NCBI RefSeq assembly: GCF_030272615.1
Contig: NC_081407.1
Location: 378,225,766 to 378,289,765, forward strand
DNA length: 64,000 nucleotides
Origin: Cryptomeria japonica
Taxonomy: Eukaryota > Streptophyta > Pinopsida > Cupressales > Cupressaceae
Reading direction: 5' to 3'
Below, one piece after another: positions 11,761 through 24,551 of the stretch (within the stretch, counting starts at the first letter, position 1; every line of letters starts with the position of its first letter). The notes beneath the pieces were generated by a model, which was given only the letters and a program-made list of their open reading frames with translations, ran no database searches and had not been told where the DNA came from. Both the position numbers and the translations under genes were made by a program.

Positions 11761-14019
11761 CCCCATTTGCAAAACCTTCATCAAGTGGTGTGCCTTATAA
11801 ACCATTAATTATAGAGAAACTTTAGCTTATCCATTGACAAGTGGGAGGTGTTGATGTGTTTTTTATGCACATGCGAACATAGAATAAAATACCCAAAAGT
11901 ATCTTATCCTCTCTTGAACAAAGTTACTCAAATGCTGGAGATTTGCTTAAGGATCACTTGAGACAACTCCAAGGTTCTAGTATGTTAGGCCACGACGTGT
12001 GGATAAACATAGTTGGTTGATGCGATTGCTGGTATCACAAGGGGACTTGCGTTGAATTTTCGAATGCTTGAATAGCTGGAACTTGATCATCTGATATTTC
12101 AATCTTGCGATGCTTTTTGTCCTAAACTAACTTGAATTGAAAAGAGGGCAAAAGGTGAAGTGTTAATAAAATCTATTCTAAGGCCTAGACTGTAAGAAGA
12201 TGGATGAATGATTAGATGGAATCCTACTGAGCGAGGTCTCAACATAGGGTTATATGAGATAGGGGTAAGTTCAATAGTGATTTCTCCTCTACAACCTTTG
12301 CCAGTTTGTGCGAAAATGAGAGCTTGACGGCATTCTTTCGCTTTTAGCTAGCTAAATTTTTCAAGAATTTTATCTCTGGATTTAATATTTCTTTTCTTGC
12401 ATGAATCTATTAATTTTGAGATAATAGATCTTGCCTTCATGAATTGATCCTAGTTTATCCCTTTAACCCGGATTAATTTATTTATAGTGTTTAGTTCCAT
12501 TTTAATCCTTTCTTTTACAATTAAATATTATTAAAAAATTGTATTATTGTTCCAAATTTTGTGGATATTTAGGAGACACAAATAAAATATAAATGTAATC
12601 ATTCCATATTTTTGTAGGAGATATTGGAATGAGACTAAAAGGAAGAGTAGTAAACACGAGTCACAATGAGCACTTTAGAATAAATCTAAACATTATAAGG
12701 AAGAGTAGCTTGGAAAAATAGAAGCGTAATTTATTTTTCAATATGCAAGATTATTACTTGGGAAAGAATCTTGAAAGAGGATTGAAAAGATTCCTTGAGC
12801 TAACATTGTCTCACTTATCCAAAATTATGAGGAAGGATTCATTAATGAAATGGTCATTAACAAGATGGAGAGAATAATAATTAGGAAGAGATAGATTTCA
12901 CATGCTACTAGGTGATTAGATTGGAGAGAAACTAGAGGCAAATCATTTAGCTTGGCCATGACACAAAGTCTTAGAATAGATGCCAACCTTGGTGAATGGA
13001 ATGAAAATCCCAAACAATTAATGAGTGGTGAGACAAGTAGAGGCATCTATAAATTTTGTTTTGAATAAAATAAAGAAAAAATGGGACTAAAACCAAGGGA
13101 AATGCACATGGAAAGGATACAATGAAAATCAAAATAAATAGTTTGAAGATAATATTAGTTACCTAAAGGATATTCCACTTGGTTATTTGGTATATCATAA
13201 CTATTTTGACAAATTTTGAAACAATTAGAGGTACCTTTTGCTTCTGTAGATGAGGCATTCATTCATGTTGAAGTTGTGATAGCTTATTTGCCTCTTTATG
13301 GACAACAAATTATCCATACGAATTATCATATATACTTGTAACCTCCATCCCAAATGACCTATTTCACTCTTCTTCCTTTGTGCACCTCTTTTATTCTTCC
13401 ATTACCTCTTCTCTTACCTAAATTCAATCCAAAATATAGTGTATATAGCATCAAAAAAATTCCATATTTGATTAATATTATCCACAACATATCGAAAAGA
13501 CAGATACCACACTTACTGTGTCATCAACCAAAAATAATTTAGTTACATATTCACACAGTTAAATAATGGAGAAACATCCATGCGGTGCTCTACACATGTC
13601 CTTGAAGGTTCAAGAAATACTTATCCTCCATTGGTCCAAACTTTAAATCACTTTCCATGCATGAAAATAATTGCAACCATACACAATTTCCCACCCAATA
13701 GATTCTCTCAAACTAGTTTACTATCTTAACATAGGATCAAGGAAAAGCGAGCCAAAATAGGAATCCAAGTGTCTTAAAATCCTTCAAGACCATAGTGGTG
13801 AGGATTGAATTTCTTTCTTTAGTGGTATCTTTCTCTAGATTAATTAGTTGGGGATTCTATTAGGACCTTTTCCTAATTAAAAAAAAATATAAAGATTACA
13901 TCCCTAAATATTGCATTCATAATAGAATAAATTTCTGCAATATTGAGACTAAATTCATAATAGATTTATAGTGATGAATAAAGAACTATTTAAGATTATC
14001 AAAAAATTGATGTTTTCTT
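11761..14019. other. AT-rich intergenic sequence
   Basis: No gene supported. Broken plus-strand frames around 12740-13060 look faintly protein-like but match nothing I know. Confidence 0.45.
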
Positions 14020-14400
14020 TCTCCCAACCATCATTGGATATTGGGTGATCTTTGAGGCATTATGTCAAATAGTTCATGTGCCTTATCTAAGCTTACATAT
14101 TTTGCATGCATTTGTACCTGGGAAGTTGCACTACAACATCTATACTCACTAATCACATTTGGTTGGAAGTTTCTAAATCCATTTCGAACACATCTTGTGC
14201 ATATCCTACAATCATAGCATTCCATTAGATCGCGTTTCTTTGATGCATCTCACTAAACAGTTCATGCGCTTTCATGTCTATACTTCCAAATTTTCCAAAC
14301 ATGTCAAACAGAGCATTTCCAACCGTAAGCATCTGATTTTAATTGCCCTTACCTTCTGCTTTGATGGAAGCCCATACTCTATTCCAAAGCTCCCATTTTG
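14020..14400 (-). pseudogene. PPR (PLS-type) gene fragment
   Basis: Minus-strand translation from about 14340 gives VGNALFDMFGKFGSIDMKAH, then ELFSEMHQRNAI, a stop, then WNAMIVGYAQ and, in another frame near 14050, DKAHELFDIMPQR. These are the hallmark blocks of plant pentatricopeptide repeat proteins (VGNALVDMYAKCGS, ELFDxMPQR, WNAMIxGYAQ). Functional family members bind organellar RNA in plastids or mitochondria. Here one or two repeats survive with stop codons and frameshifts and no start or C-terminal domain, so it is dead. Similar pieces lie at 31720 and 36920. Confidence 0.75.
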
Positions 14401-14411
14401 AGATGGTAGTT

Positions 14412-14834
14412 TTATAGTTTAGTTTTATAAATATTATCATGTTCTCTAAATATAGATTCATATTGGTATGTTGGTATAATATCTTGTAAAGGCTCGAGCT
14501 TGCAATTGTATTGTAACCCTTTTTGTGTTGCTAATAATACAATGAATTTGATATTTGGAGGTGGGGATTTTTGTAAGGGGTTTTCCAAGTTATATGCTTT
14601 TGTTATGGTTGTGTACATTAATTTTGTGTTTATGTATAACCTTTATATTTACACATCGATCCACTTAGAATAATTGTGAAATATTTATTATGCTTCCTTT
14701 CATTTGGTATAAAAGCTTGATAATATTCATTATTGGGTGTTAGGATTAAAAGGATGTTTTGTTCAAATTAAACTAGCTTTGGATAAGATTGTGTCTAAAA
14801 CAAAATCCTTTTTGTAGAGAACATGTCATGCACA
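14412..14834 (+). repeat. Probable end of a Copia LTR and primer site
   Basis: The stretch just left of the Copia gag remnant ends with TTTGGTATAAAAGCTTG (about 14703-14719), a decayed form of the initiator-Met primer site TGGTATCAGAGCTT. The preceding 250 bases would be U5. The outer LTR boundary cannot be placed. Confidence 0.4.
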
Positions 14835-15160
14835 TCTCTTATGGATATGGAAAAGTTTGATGGTGCAAAAATAATCAAGCTATAGAACCTCAAAACAAAG
14901 GATTTATTGTTGGATTGGGATCTTTAAGGTCTAGTCATTGGAATAAATCTTGGAACCATGAAATAAAAAAAATATGATGTTTTGAAAAAACACGAGGAGC
15001 CTCATTCAAATTTAGGAAAATGTTTCAAGAAAATTCTTGAAGAATGAAGATTTTCTAAAGAAGAAGCTATATTCATTAAAGATGAGTGACAATGACTCTA
15101 TTTTTGAATACCTAAATATGTCCAACACATTGTTTTCCTAGAGTTCAAGCCTATTGGTGT
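14835..15160 (+). pseudogene. Copia gag fragment, interrupted by an LTR insertion
   Basis: Translation in mixed frames gives MEKFDGAK, LLLDWDL, and then FLKKKLYSLKMSDNDSIFEY, which are recognisable pieces of the Copia gag (UBN2-type) start and middle. Several stops and frameshifts are present. Similarity ends at 15160, exactly where the TGTAGCATTG LTR begins, so the later element landed in this gag. Confidence 0.6.
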
Positions 15161-17811
15161 TGTAGCATTGTAAATTGTACACCTTAATTAGTGTGCCCAA
15201 TTTCACACTCTTGTAGCACTCATTTTAGTATTTCTCATTTCTCTATGCATCATATGACCTTTATTGTAATTAATTAATATTTAATTCAATGATATGGCTC
15301 TTTTTCCACTTTATTTAAATGATAGACACTAAACAATGGTCAATGCCTATGTCTCCTATTTTTAACATATCGCGCGGGTAGTCCTTACTAACCTAATTTT
15401 CCCAATTTTCCCAACTACCAATTCTTCCCAATTTCACCCAATTTGACCTAATTTGACCTAATTTGTCTAAATTGAGGTCTCTCGATGTCAGTCTAACTAT
15501 TTTACCTTGTAGGGTTAATTTAAATGTTGAGTGTGTATTCCCCATAACTGAATAATTTATTTAAATTATTTAATTATCTAATCATGTCATTGCAATTGAT
15601 TAAATATCTTTATTTATTTAAAATTATTTGTCCTAATTTTTGAAATAATATTTTTTTTATTTGTTTTATGCGATTCTCTCCAAATACTCCTAATTTTTGA
15701 ATTTAGAAAACTAATATATTTCCCTTTTTTATTTGATTGTCAAAAACCAATCTTTTTGGTAATATCTCATTCATTTTATTTTTAAATTAAAAAATGAGAT
15801 GCAAAATTTGAAAATCATCGTTTTATGAGGAGATATTTAATAAATCTTATTTATTAATTATCTGCATTTATCCTCTCACGTGGGGATAATTCTTGATTTT
15901 TTAATTTTTAATTCTTCTATTTATCCTCTCATAGGGAGATATTTAATAATTTTTAATTATTAAATCTCCATAATATCTCCAACTTACTTATTTGGTCTTC
16001 ATGAGGAGATAATAAATATTTTATTGATTAATTATCCCTGATATCTTCTCCTTGATTTTTTCGATTTCCATCCATCTCTTGAATGGTAGCTTTGTTGCGT
16101 GGTCAATCAAGTCCATTTGATGTCGCAAAAATCAGTTCGACCTTTGACCATCCATTGAAATCTAGATTTCTATAAAAGGAGGCCTATTTCTTCATTCAAT
16201 TCATCTAAAATTTTAGTATCTTCATTATGTCAAAATAGCTTAGCAATAGTCTCATTTTTATTATTTTGTTAGAAATTAGCATTTCTATCTTGCATAGGCA
16301 CATTCCTAGTAAATCTCAAATATCACATCCTTTCTTTCATTTCATATTTTTAACTGCACGATGAGAGTGACATATCAAAATAAGAGATGAAAGGAAGAAC
16401 AACTAAGCTCTATTGGAGAAACATGGGTTGCATTTATGTTTTCATTTTAGTAGTTTTGTTGGTTAGATTAGGATAATTTAGCATAAATTTTAACTATTTT
16501 GTGATTCTCTTTGATTGTTCTTTGGTTTTCATGATTAACCCAATTTTCTTGATGCACAATCACATCATCTCTCTATTGTTTGGGCCCTTAAATATTGATG
16601 TATTATTTATCTTTTATTATCCTAATTTATCCTTATCCTACCCCAAATTTTAACTTTCAAAACATATTTTGCATATCTACACATCATGTTTTGAGCAATT
16701 GATCTGGAATTACATTAGAACCCCTTTATCTTGCATCCCTAAAAAAATTGGGATAAAGTTGTTGAGACCAAGACTGTCACACTCCCTTGTTCCCACACTT
16801 TTTCCTCGAATTTCAGGAGGATAATTGGGTAGTTTTGCCCTATCCAAATTTATCTCTGTGTGAAAATACACTAAATACGAGTCTTCCTAAAGGTGAATTG
16901 AATTATGAAATCCCAATATAAGGCAACCTCCTCAGTTCATTTCAACATCTAGAACATCTCATCCTGAATTCAAGAGTAATTCTTCTTTCTCAAGAACACA
17001 TCTGATTCAAGGAGCAATAAATTACATCAATACATCTTCATATTATGTTTCAATTATAATTTCATGATGGATTTTATGTGATTTATCATGTTTTTGCATC
17101 AAAACATGGATGACTTATGCTAAGAGTATTATAGCCTTGCCCTCAAAAGGCATTCTTTCTAATTCAATTCAAGTTAATTTTATATTTTAATCAAGGTTAG
17201 TTGCAAACTTAGGGTTTGACCTAGGAAAACCCCTATCCACAACACGCTTTCTCCCCTCTTGTGTGTAACTATAGGTCATTGACAGAGACATGGAGTTTAG
17301 GGGACCTTCACTAGACTGATATAGACCTATTCTCAAAAATTAGACATGATTTTCGTGGCTAGGAAACTTGGCATGCCCCTATGCTCAAGGTTTCCCTCCA
17401 AATTTAGTAGAAAGCTTAGTCTCAGTCTTAGGAAGTAAATTATCAGATTCTGTCCCGAAATCAAAAGATGGGCATTTTGGGCATCTCGATTTCATAGACT
17501 CGGCTCTAGATTGTAGATATAGGTGCACATTCAAATTTACTATCCACCTATGTGTTTGCTATAGAATATTTGTTTGCTCATCAATCAATTGTAGCATTCT
17601 AAATAATAGTTTCACATTTCTTTAACATATCTCCATAAGTCATTCACTTCCCAAAGCAACAAAAGAAGAAAAACCCCAAAAGTGTCATTGGACTGTCTTC
17701 TACAAGATTTAGTCAAATACAATCACTTCTTTAGGTGATTTCGTATTCCAATGTTTGTATGAAAGTGGATCTTGGCCTTAGTCTTGCCCAATTCCATTTT
17801 CATCCATTACA
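15161..17811 (+). repeat. 2.65 kb LTR related to the gag-protease element
   Basis: Begins TGTAGCATTGTAAATTG, similar to the first ten bases of the LTR at 969, and ends CCATTACA. It is followed by TTT and TGGTGAACCTGAC, the same spacer and nearly the same primer site as at 2228-2243. A TATA box TATAAAAGGA lies at 16171-16180. A short U5 block (about 17210-17275, with GGGTTTGACCTAGG and TTGTGTGTAACTATAGG) parallels 1680-1752. The sequence between is much longer than the 1.26 kb LTR and mostly unalignable, so this is a sister family rather than another copy. No second LTR is present in the window. Confidence 0.65.
16171..16180 (+). promoter_or_regulatory. TATA box in the 2.65 kb LTR
   Basis: TATAAAAGGA, followed by a pyrimidine-rich TTCTTCATTCAATTCATC stretch as expected near a transcription start. 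Confidence 0.5.
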
Positions 17812-17814
17812 TTT

Positions 17815-17827
17815 TGGTGAACCTGAC
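17815..17827 (+). promoter_or_regulatory. Primer-binding site of the second element
   Basis: TGGTGAACCTGAC, three bases behind the LTR end, identical to the start of the site at 2231 except for one base. Confidence 0.65.
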
Positions 17828-18650
17828 TCTTCTGACACTTGCATATCTTTTGGTTTTAAACTGTATATTTTCATTGCATACATTGAGAGAACATTTCTTT
17901 GGTTGTACCTTTGATGGATTATGAGTATCTTGTTTGATCCAAGTTGTAGATGGAGTTGTTAAATTATTTTGCTATTTCAATTTCAAGTTTTATTCAAGAT
18001 TTTCGTGATGTTTCCTTTTACCCATATGATGATAATCTAGCTATTCCTTTCATTCATAGTTATGGTTTACCCTCTCCTAAGGATCCTCCTACCCATGAGG
18101 ACACTTTAGTGCGATAAAAGATTATTAGCACTTCTTTTAAAACTCTCTCTCCTAAGGATGAAGTTTTGATTAATGATGTGGATCTTTCTCCTAAAATGCT
18201 CCTCTCACATAGGGATATGCTAGAGGAAGAGGGTGATATCATAAACACCTTCCTTAAAGATACCTTGGAGAAAGAAGATGAAATCATTATCACTTTCCTT
18301 GATGCTCTCTCTCCTAAAGATGAGTCCTCAAAGAACAAAGAGCTTAATCATGTAAATATTGTTCATGTTTCTAGTCATGTGAGGCCTAGATTTCTTCAAC
18401 ATCCTACTCAACCCCAAAACCAACACATGATTAATGATAACAATCCAAAGACACCTTGTAACAATATCTCAAAAGTTGCAAAATGGATATTGTTGAAGAA
18501 GTGATATGAAAAGACAATTGGAGCAAAATTATGGTCCCAAAATACATCACAAATATAATGCTATTATCACAAAGAGAGATTCCAATGTTCTTCTCACTTC
18601 CATTTCTTCTCCTCCTCATACTAAGAAATATGTTGATAAGGAAGTTAATT
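17828..18650 (+). pseudogene. Internal remnant of the second element with an unidentified acidic reading frame
   Basis: From about 17963 to 18504 one frame is open except for TAA at 18115. It encodes an acidic, repetitive protein in which the block LSPKDE or LSPKM recurs (about 18150, 18190, 18310) among Asp/Glu-rich segments. After TGA 18502 a second frame continues with QLEQNYGPKIHHKYNAIITK to about 18650, suggesting one frameshift. No gag, zinc-finger or enzyme motif is visible. Its place behind the primer site suggests a gag-position protein of a non-autonomous element. The rest of the element is missing. Confidence 0.45.
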
Positions 18651-18875
18651 TTGTTTAGAAACTCATTGCCGTAAATTCAATATATTAAAATTTCAAAACT
18701 CAAAAACTTTTGTAAGCAAAATTTTTAACCGATTTTTAACTTTTGTACGTCATATAATTTTACTTTACATTGGTAAGTCTAAATTGTTTGGAGGACAAAC
18801 ATGACTTATAAATTTATTTATAAACAAAATATTTTTTTTGTAAAGTTAGATATTTTATCTTTTATTATTCATCTA

Positions 18876-20137
18876 ATTTGTTTCACATGTTTTTGATAAA
18901 GATAAACAGGTTTTATATGGACCCAAAACCAAAAGTTTTATAACAACTGGCCATCAGCCAAACAGACATGAACCAACATCAAAATACGGGAGCACCCTCG
19001 AGCAGTCACAAAAAAAAATAGACATAGATAAACAAGACAAAAAAAAGAAAGACTCTCAATTAAGAGAGAGCACCAGATCCTTGTTCTTCTGGATGGAAAT
19101 CTTGTTGATTTCCTCCTGTTCCTCCATAATGAATCTGGAGGTACCCTTGTTGCTGCTCCTACTTTTGGTTCTGGAACTAGGACCAGTGGTTTTCCTATCT
19201 CCAACAGCCATATCTTCCCCTCCAATATCTTTCACCAGTTCACTATGGTAGGATCTATAATCAACAACCACGGAATTGATCTTTTCAAGCCCCTCTATAC
19301 TATTGTTCATGGCTTCTTTGCTTATGTCACCAGGTTCTTGAGAGTTTTCTTAATCTCCACCATAGACTGCTCCACCTTTTCAATTCTTTGTTCGTGATTG
19401 CATTTCATCACCTCGAGTACTGGGAGAGCTTTTGGGTCATAATCACGAGTTTCTCAGATTTGCTGGGCTCAGGGGAAGTAGTGAAGATATCAATAATCTC
19501 TTTAACCCCCTCTTTGAGGGTATAAAATTCATGCTCCACCCACTTCCATCAGCTCTCCTGGCTTTTGGTAGCTTCCATAACCGAATTCATTAGGTTACCA
19601 GTCCTCTATATCCCACTGTTCTCTTCTTTGGCCATGTTCCCCTATTTTTCTTTTAGGATGTTGATAGGGATGTCCAAATTAATTCCTTGATCCGAAATCT
19701 TCGGACCATGGTCCTTAGCCGCCAAATTTTTCTTTTTAGAGAGGGGCTTGGCCTTAGAGATTAGTTTGTTGGTGGTTTCGTATTTTCTAGCCGCCCATCT
19801 GGGAGGATTCTTGCTGCTAAATGTCCTAGGGTTGACCATCATCTCCCCTTCATCCACAGGTTTATATTCAGGGTCATCAAGAGGAACCCCACTTTCTTCC
19901 AAATCCATTTCCGAGTCAGAGACATCCTGGATATCATTCTGTTGGCCAGTCTTAGATAGAGGGGGCACAACTTCAAGGGATTTAGCGTACTCCATGATGA
20001 GCACAATAAGTCCCTCATGGAGAACAGGGTTGTTTGTATTCTCCAAAAGTTTTTTGAGGCTATTTTCAAGAGAGGAGGCCAGATAGAAAGGAATATAAAT
20101 GATTTTACCATGCCTAAAGTGATTTGTTTCACATGTT
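18876..20137 (-). mobile_element. 5'-truncated retro-insertion with 16-bp target duplication
   Basis: ATTTGTTTCACATGTT occurs at 18876-18891 and again at 20122-20137, bracketing 1230 bp. The insert, read on the minus strand, ends TTTATCAAAA at its left side, like the tail of a LINE. A long target duplication and 5' truncation are typical of L1-type target-primed reverse transcription. No reverse transcriptase sequence is inside. It is therefore either a short LINE relic with an unusual reading frame or an mRNA copy moved by a LINE. Confidence 0.75.
19056..20121 (-). pseudogene. Unidentified coiled-coil reading frame in the retro-insertion
   Basis: Starting at the right edge of the insert (already in frame, hence 5'-truncated), about 160 codons are open to 19642. 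They contain LENSLKKLLENTNNPVLHEG, an acidic part with SDSEMDLEESGVPLDDPEYK, and a basic part. Beyond the stop, broken frames continue with a heptad-like segment EQRIEKVEQSMVEIKKTLKN near 19345-19400 and an 84-codon frame 19310-19056. The pattern of acidic, basic and helical parts is protein-like, but I recognise no domain. It could be a LINE ORF1 variant or a host transcript. It is not functional here. Confidence 0.45.
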
Positions 20138-20388
20138 CTTATGCATTTATTATTTATTTTCATTCTCATGTTCACATATCCTTATACATTTGTCTTATTG
20201 ACTAGTTCATTACACACAAATAATCACATTTATTTTCATATACATGTTATCCTTTGTGATCTAGCCCCTTTTCTATCTTTGGACTAGTTCATAGTCACAA
20301 AGTCATTAATGCTATCACCAGGTAGTCTTGCCTTAAATTAAATTTGTACTAATATCCTACTTTATCCTTCTTATATATATATCCTTTA
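20138..20388. other. Short unique spacer
   Basis: Continues the target site of the retro-insertion up to the large LTR. Nothing recognised. Confidence 0.4.
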
Positions 20389-23300
20389 TGTAATGCCCCG
20401 CCATGAAACCCCGAAGGGATTAAGCCATAACACAAGAATAGAGTGCAATAAATTTTTTTTTTTTTAAAAGTTACACCACATGATACAACAAGATATCAAA
20501 GATTCAGATTACATAGCGGAAGACATCACTAACACCTAAAGAGTTTCCCAACGAGATTACTTAAATTTCACAATTCACTTAACTCACACAATTAATCCAA
20601 TAAGCTGATTATCTTAATAACGAGATAATTCTTAATCAGGATAATTTCTTTCAAAAGATGGAAATATAAATCACAAGCAATGACTCATCCATTAAGATCT
20701 ATTCATAATCTTCTTTCAATCTTTTCATTTAAAATTACAAGCCATACATCTAATATCTTAACACCCTAGGATTTCATCATAAACATAAGAGATCTTTTCA
20801 AGCATACTTAATTTCCTTACAACAACTGAATATATCCATTACTCTAAGTTACATTCTTTCATATTCCAATTCATTGCATTAAAGAGATGATTGCATACAT
20901 GCATCTACGATAAATCTCATCTAAACCACTTATGCAATCAATCAACATGGCATTCAAGAAAAGACTGCATATAAACAATTAAAGTTAATTCCATTTATCC
21001 ACTTAACCATTCTAACATAAGCTAATCATACACGATAAAGCTGATTAAAGGAAACATAAGAGAATACATCACATAACACCATAATGATCTCGGAGTTCAC
21101 CCCTAAAGGGCTACATCTCCGGGTCTGCTCAACTGCAAGACCCCTCTGATAAATAATAAAGTTAAGAGTACAAGAGGTTACACTATTACAATCCAGCCAT
21201 CAAGGCGATACATAAACAATATACAAACGACCACATCGGTCAATAATACATAAACGATCCTTGAAAAGAAAAGGATCCAGCTGAACATAATCAAAGCTAA
21301 AACAAAGGTCCATTGGAGCATCCACGAAACGGAGTCCTCACCACCCAAGGTCTAACATGAAAATGATACTCGCAAGGGCATAGACAAAAGGACGACCCAC
21401 AAAGGTACTCCTAACAGGACAAAATGACAACACACTAGCGAACGTAGGGACAAGTGTCATCACACAACCTGGTATGGTTACCATGGCAAGTCTTCATAGG
21501 TCCCGGCCCCATACACTGGGTTACCCTGGCAACCTAATCCGAGCTTCCGGCCCATCCAAGCCTCATGTGGACCCACACATCCTCTCGTGATGACAAGGAT
21601 GATGGTTTGCCATTTCAAGCCTTCTCACACCATGTCGAGTCTATGTTAGCACTCGTCCCAGGTGTGAGGCACATTTATCTTACTTAGAGATTACATTCTA
21701 ATCTACTTAAAGGTTATCACTTATTAGACTCACTTTCGATGGGTTACCTAGTAGCCACTTTGGGCGCAGCCCCCAATCGAAAGCCACTTTCCCATACGAC
21801 ACTAGACTAAACTCAGACGAACTCAAAACCAAGGAATAGACATGGTCAGACGAACGGAGTTCTAGAAGGGAGAAACAATCATCTGGTCAAACACGACTCA
21901 AAGATGAACACTTACTAACGGTACTCTAACTAGAGACCCGACCAACAATGGTCAACCACAATTCAACATTCGACTCACACATAGAGGATATGACCAAATA
22001 CGACACTACCACCACACAACAGTCAACTCGAAATCGAGGACTGAAACAGGTACCCCAAATCATGCCATACGACAGGGTCCTACCAAACAAAGAAAAACTT
22101 GCCATTACATAAGCAAAGGCGAACACAGAAATTAAACTCGCATATGAATATTCAACAGATACAATCTTTCCGAATTGATCTAAATATTAACAGTCGATCA
22201 GGTTTTCTACATGATCTATATCAGATTACAGTTATCTACCTCATCTAGGAATAGTTTGATTCTTGGTTTTCTAACTCTCTAGGGTTCACAGCATCGAACA
22301 GACATATAAGCCATAATGAGTTCTTAAACCAAATTCATATTAATAAAACTCAGATAACCATTAATCAATTAAATAAGATATTTAAATCTCCAATTAAAAC
22401 ATCACTGACATTATGGTTCGATATCAACCTCTACAGTTTCATATTTCCAAGCCCAGTGGCTCTATACGGATCACGGAAATATAAATATAAAAAGGGAATC
22501 CAAAATTAACTGTTAATTAAAGAGTATATTTATTATTCCACGATAAATAAAATATACACAATTAACGACTGATAGTGCACAATAACCTAATTAATTATTA
22601 GTTAATATATAATTGTTAATCTTTATTAATAAAATATATTTCACTAATAATTATTGCATTACACAAATCTCAAATTAAATATCGATTATTTTATATATAT
22701 AAATTAATTCCCATTAATAATATATATATAAAATAATTAATAAATAATTGAAAACTTTATTTTAACCCAAAATACTCTTAATTTAAGAAATTTATTTATT
22801 AATCTATTTTTTTTTCTTAACAAAAATAAATAAATAAATAAAAAAAACAAATTAAAAGAGGGGTGGGGGTTTCCACATGGACCCCATGTGGTCCCCCAAG
22901 GGAAGCCCAAAGGGAGCGCTGTTGTTCCCAAAGGGAAGCACGCAGCTCCCCTTGGGTGCGCAGCTCCCATAAAATATATATAATTTTCTTTTTTTTTAAA
23001 AATGATTTTCATTTTTCACACAAAGCTGTTTACTGTGTTTTACACAGTGAAAAAAAACAGTCTCCCAGAGACTAACAGAAATATAAATATTTTTCTCCTT
23101 TTTTTTTTTAAAACCAAAACCCCATTGATATATTTTTGAACTACCCAGAACAGGGAAGGGGAAAAATTTCTCCAAAGACCAACAGCATATTGGCCAAATA
23201 AAATTTGATTAACATCCATATATCAACCAACAGCAGATATTCCTGATTTAAAACTTGAATGAGAAGGCATTAACTTAAAATTTTAACAAATTTCATTGAA

Positions 23301-24551
23301 GAACAACCATTCTCAAGTTTATTTATTTTTTTAATTTTAAAAACAACTAGAGCAACCATAATCCAGAATTGAAATGGAAATAGAACAAGAAAGGATTGGA
23401 TGGGAATTACAAACACAACTGTATCATTTTTCCCCAATAGCTGAGATTTTTATTTATTTTTAATCTCCACAAACAGATTTCCTCAAAATCCAAAACAATT
23501 TCTGATAAGCAAAGAACCAAAATATAAACCAGAATCTTACCTCTTAGAGCAATCCTGGCAAAGATTCAGTGAGGAGCCCAACCTATAGGCTCAAGAAGTT
23601 CCTCCTCCTCCAAACCCCCAAAAATTTCTTTCCAACCAAAATTTTTCCAAAAGCCTCCATCCTCCAAAAATTTTCCAAAAATTAGGTTATATGGAAGAGT
23701 TGACTAAAAATTCCATTTTTGGAATTTAAATTTTTATTTAAAATTAATTCTCAAAAATAATTATTTTTCCAACTATATCAACAAAATAAATTGCTTTACA
23801 ATTCAAAATCGATTTCCTCATTTAATTCAATTTAACCTTTCTAATCTCAAAAGCCAACAGAATACAATTAAATCTATTGCAATTAAATACAGAACTTTCT
23901 TTTTCGACAGCATATACAAAATGCATTAATATTCAAAATCAGCTATTTAATTGATCTTACTCCCAAATTAAAACGAGCAATCCAATATCAATGAAAATCG
24001 CATAACGAAATCCCGATTAATCAAGTCCATTAATCTCTAATGCACAAATACATATTTAATCAAAATAATTACTAAGGATTAATTAATCAATTTAACCATG
24101 CACACCAAGCACACAAATCAAGAAGGTCAACCAAACAGACGACTCGCAACCCGAACAAAAAGGGATCACCGACGATGACTAACGATGCTCACTTGAGCAC
24201 GACTATGGTCAACTAGGGTCTTACAACCACCTAATCCAACTCTAAGGATAAAAGAGGTACACTCAAACCTGCAAATCCAGGTGAAGACGAACCTCGCACT
24301 CATGCGGCGTTGTACATGAAATCTCCTGCAACCAAGAGTCATACATGCATACATATATAAAATTTAATGAAAGCATTAGCCCGATATTAATACCACGAAA
24401 TAGGAACACTAAACAACTTGCATACAAATAGTGTGGGAACCCACATCAATAGCTATGCGTTAAATCAAACATCTGACTATAATCATAATATTTAGATAAA
24501 CTGAAGAAGATTAAACCGAGATTAGAGATTGATTAGGGCAGGGGTACTACA
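20389..24551 (-). repeat. 4.16 kb LTR of a chromovirus-like element (3' LTR on the minus strand)
   Basis: Bounded by TGTAATGCCCCGCC and GGGGTACTACA, the same termini as the complete chromovirus LTRs at 47956 and 56761. Several internal blocks match those LTRs, for example TCATAGGTCCCGGCCCC near 21495 and GGTTTGCCATT near 21613. A GC-rich island at 22859-22970 inside AT-rich sequence corresponds to one at 49775-49940. Because the polypurine tract lies to its right, the element points leftward and this is its 3' LTR. Only one LTR is visible; the interior runs into the assembly gap. Confidence 0.85.

Noticed and set aside
12660-13060. Broken plus-strand frames with stretches such as DWRETRGKSFSLAMTQ
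   Set aside because: They looked faintly like an exon but match no family I know, with a stop every 20-40 codons; not enough to call.
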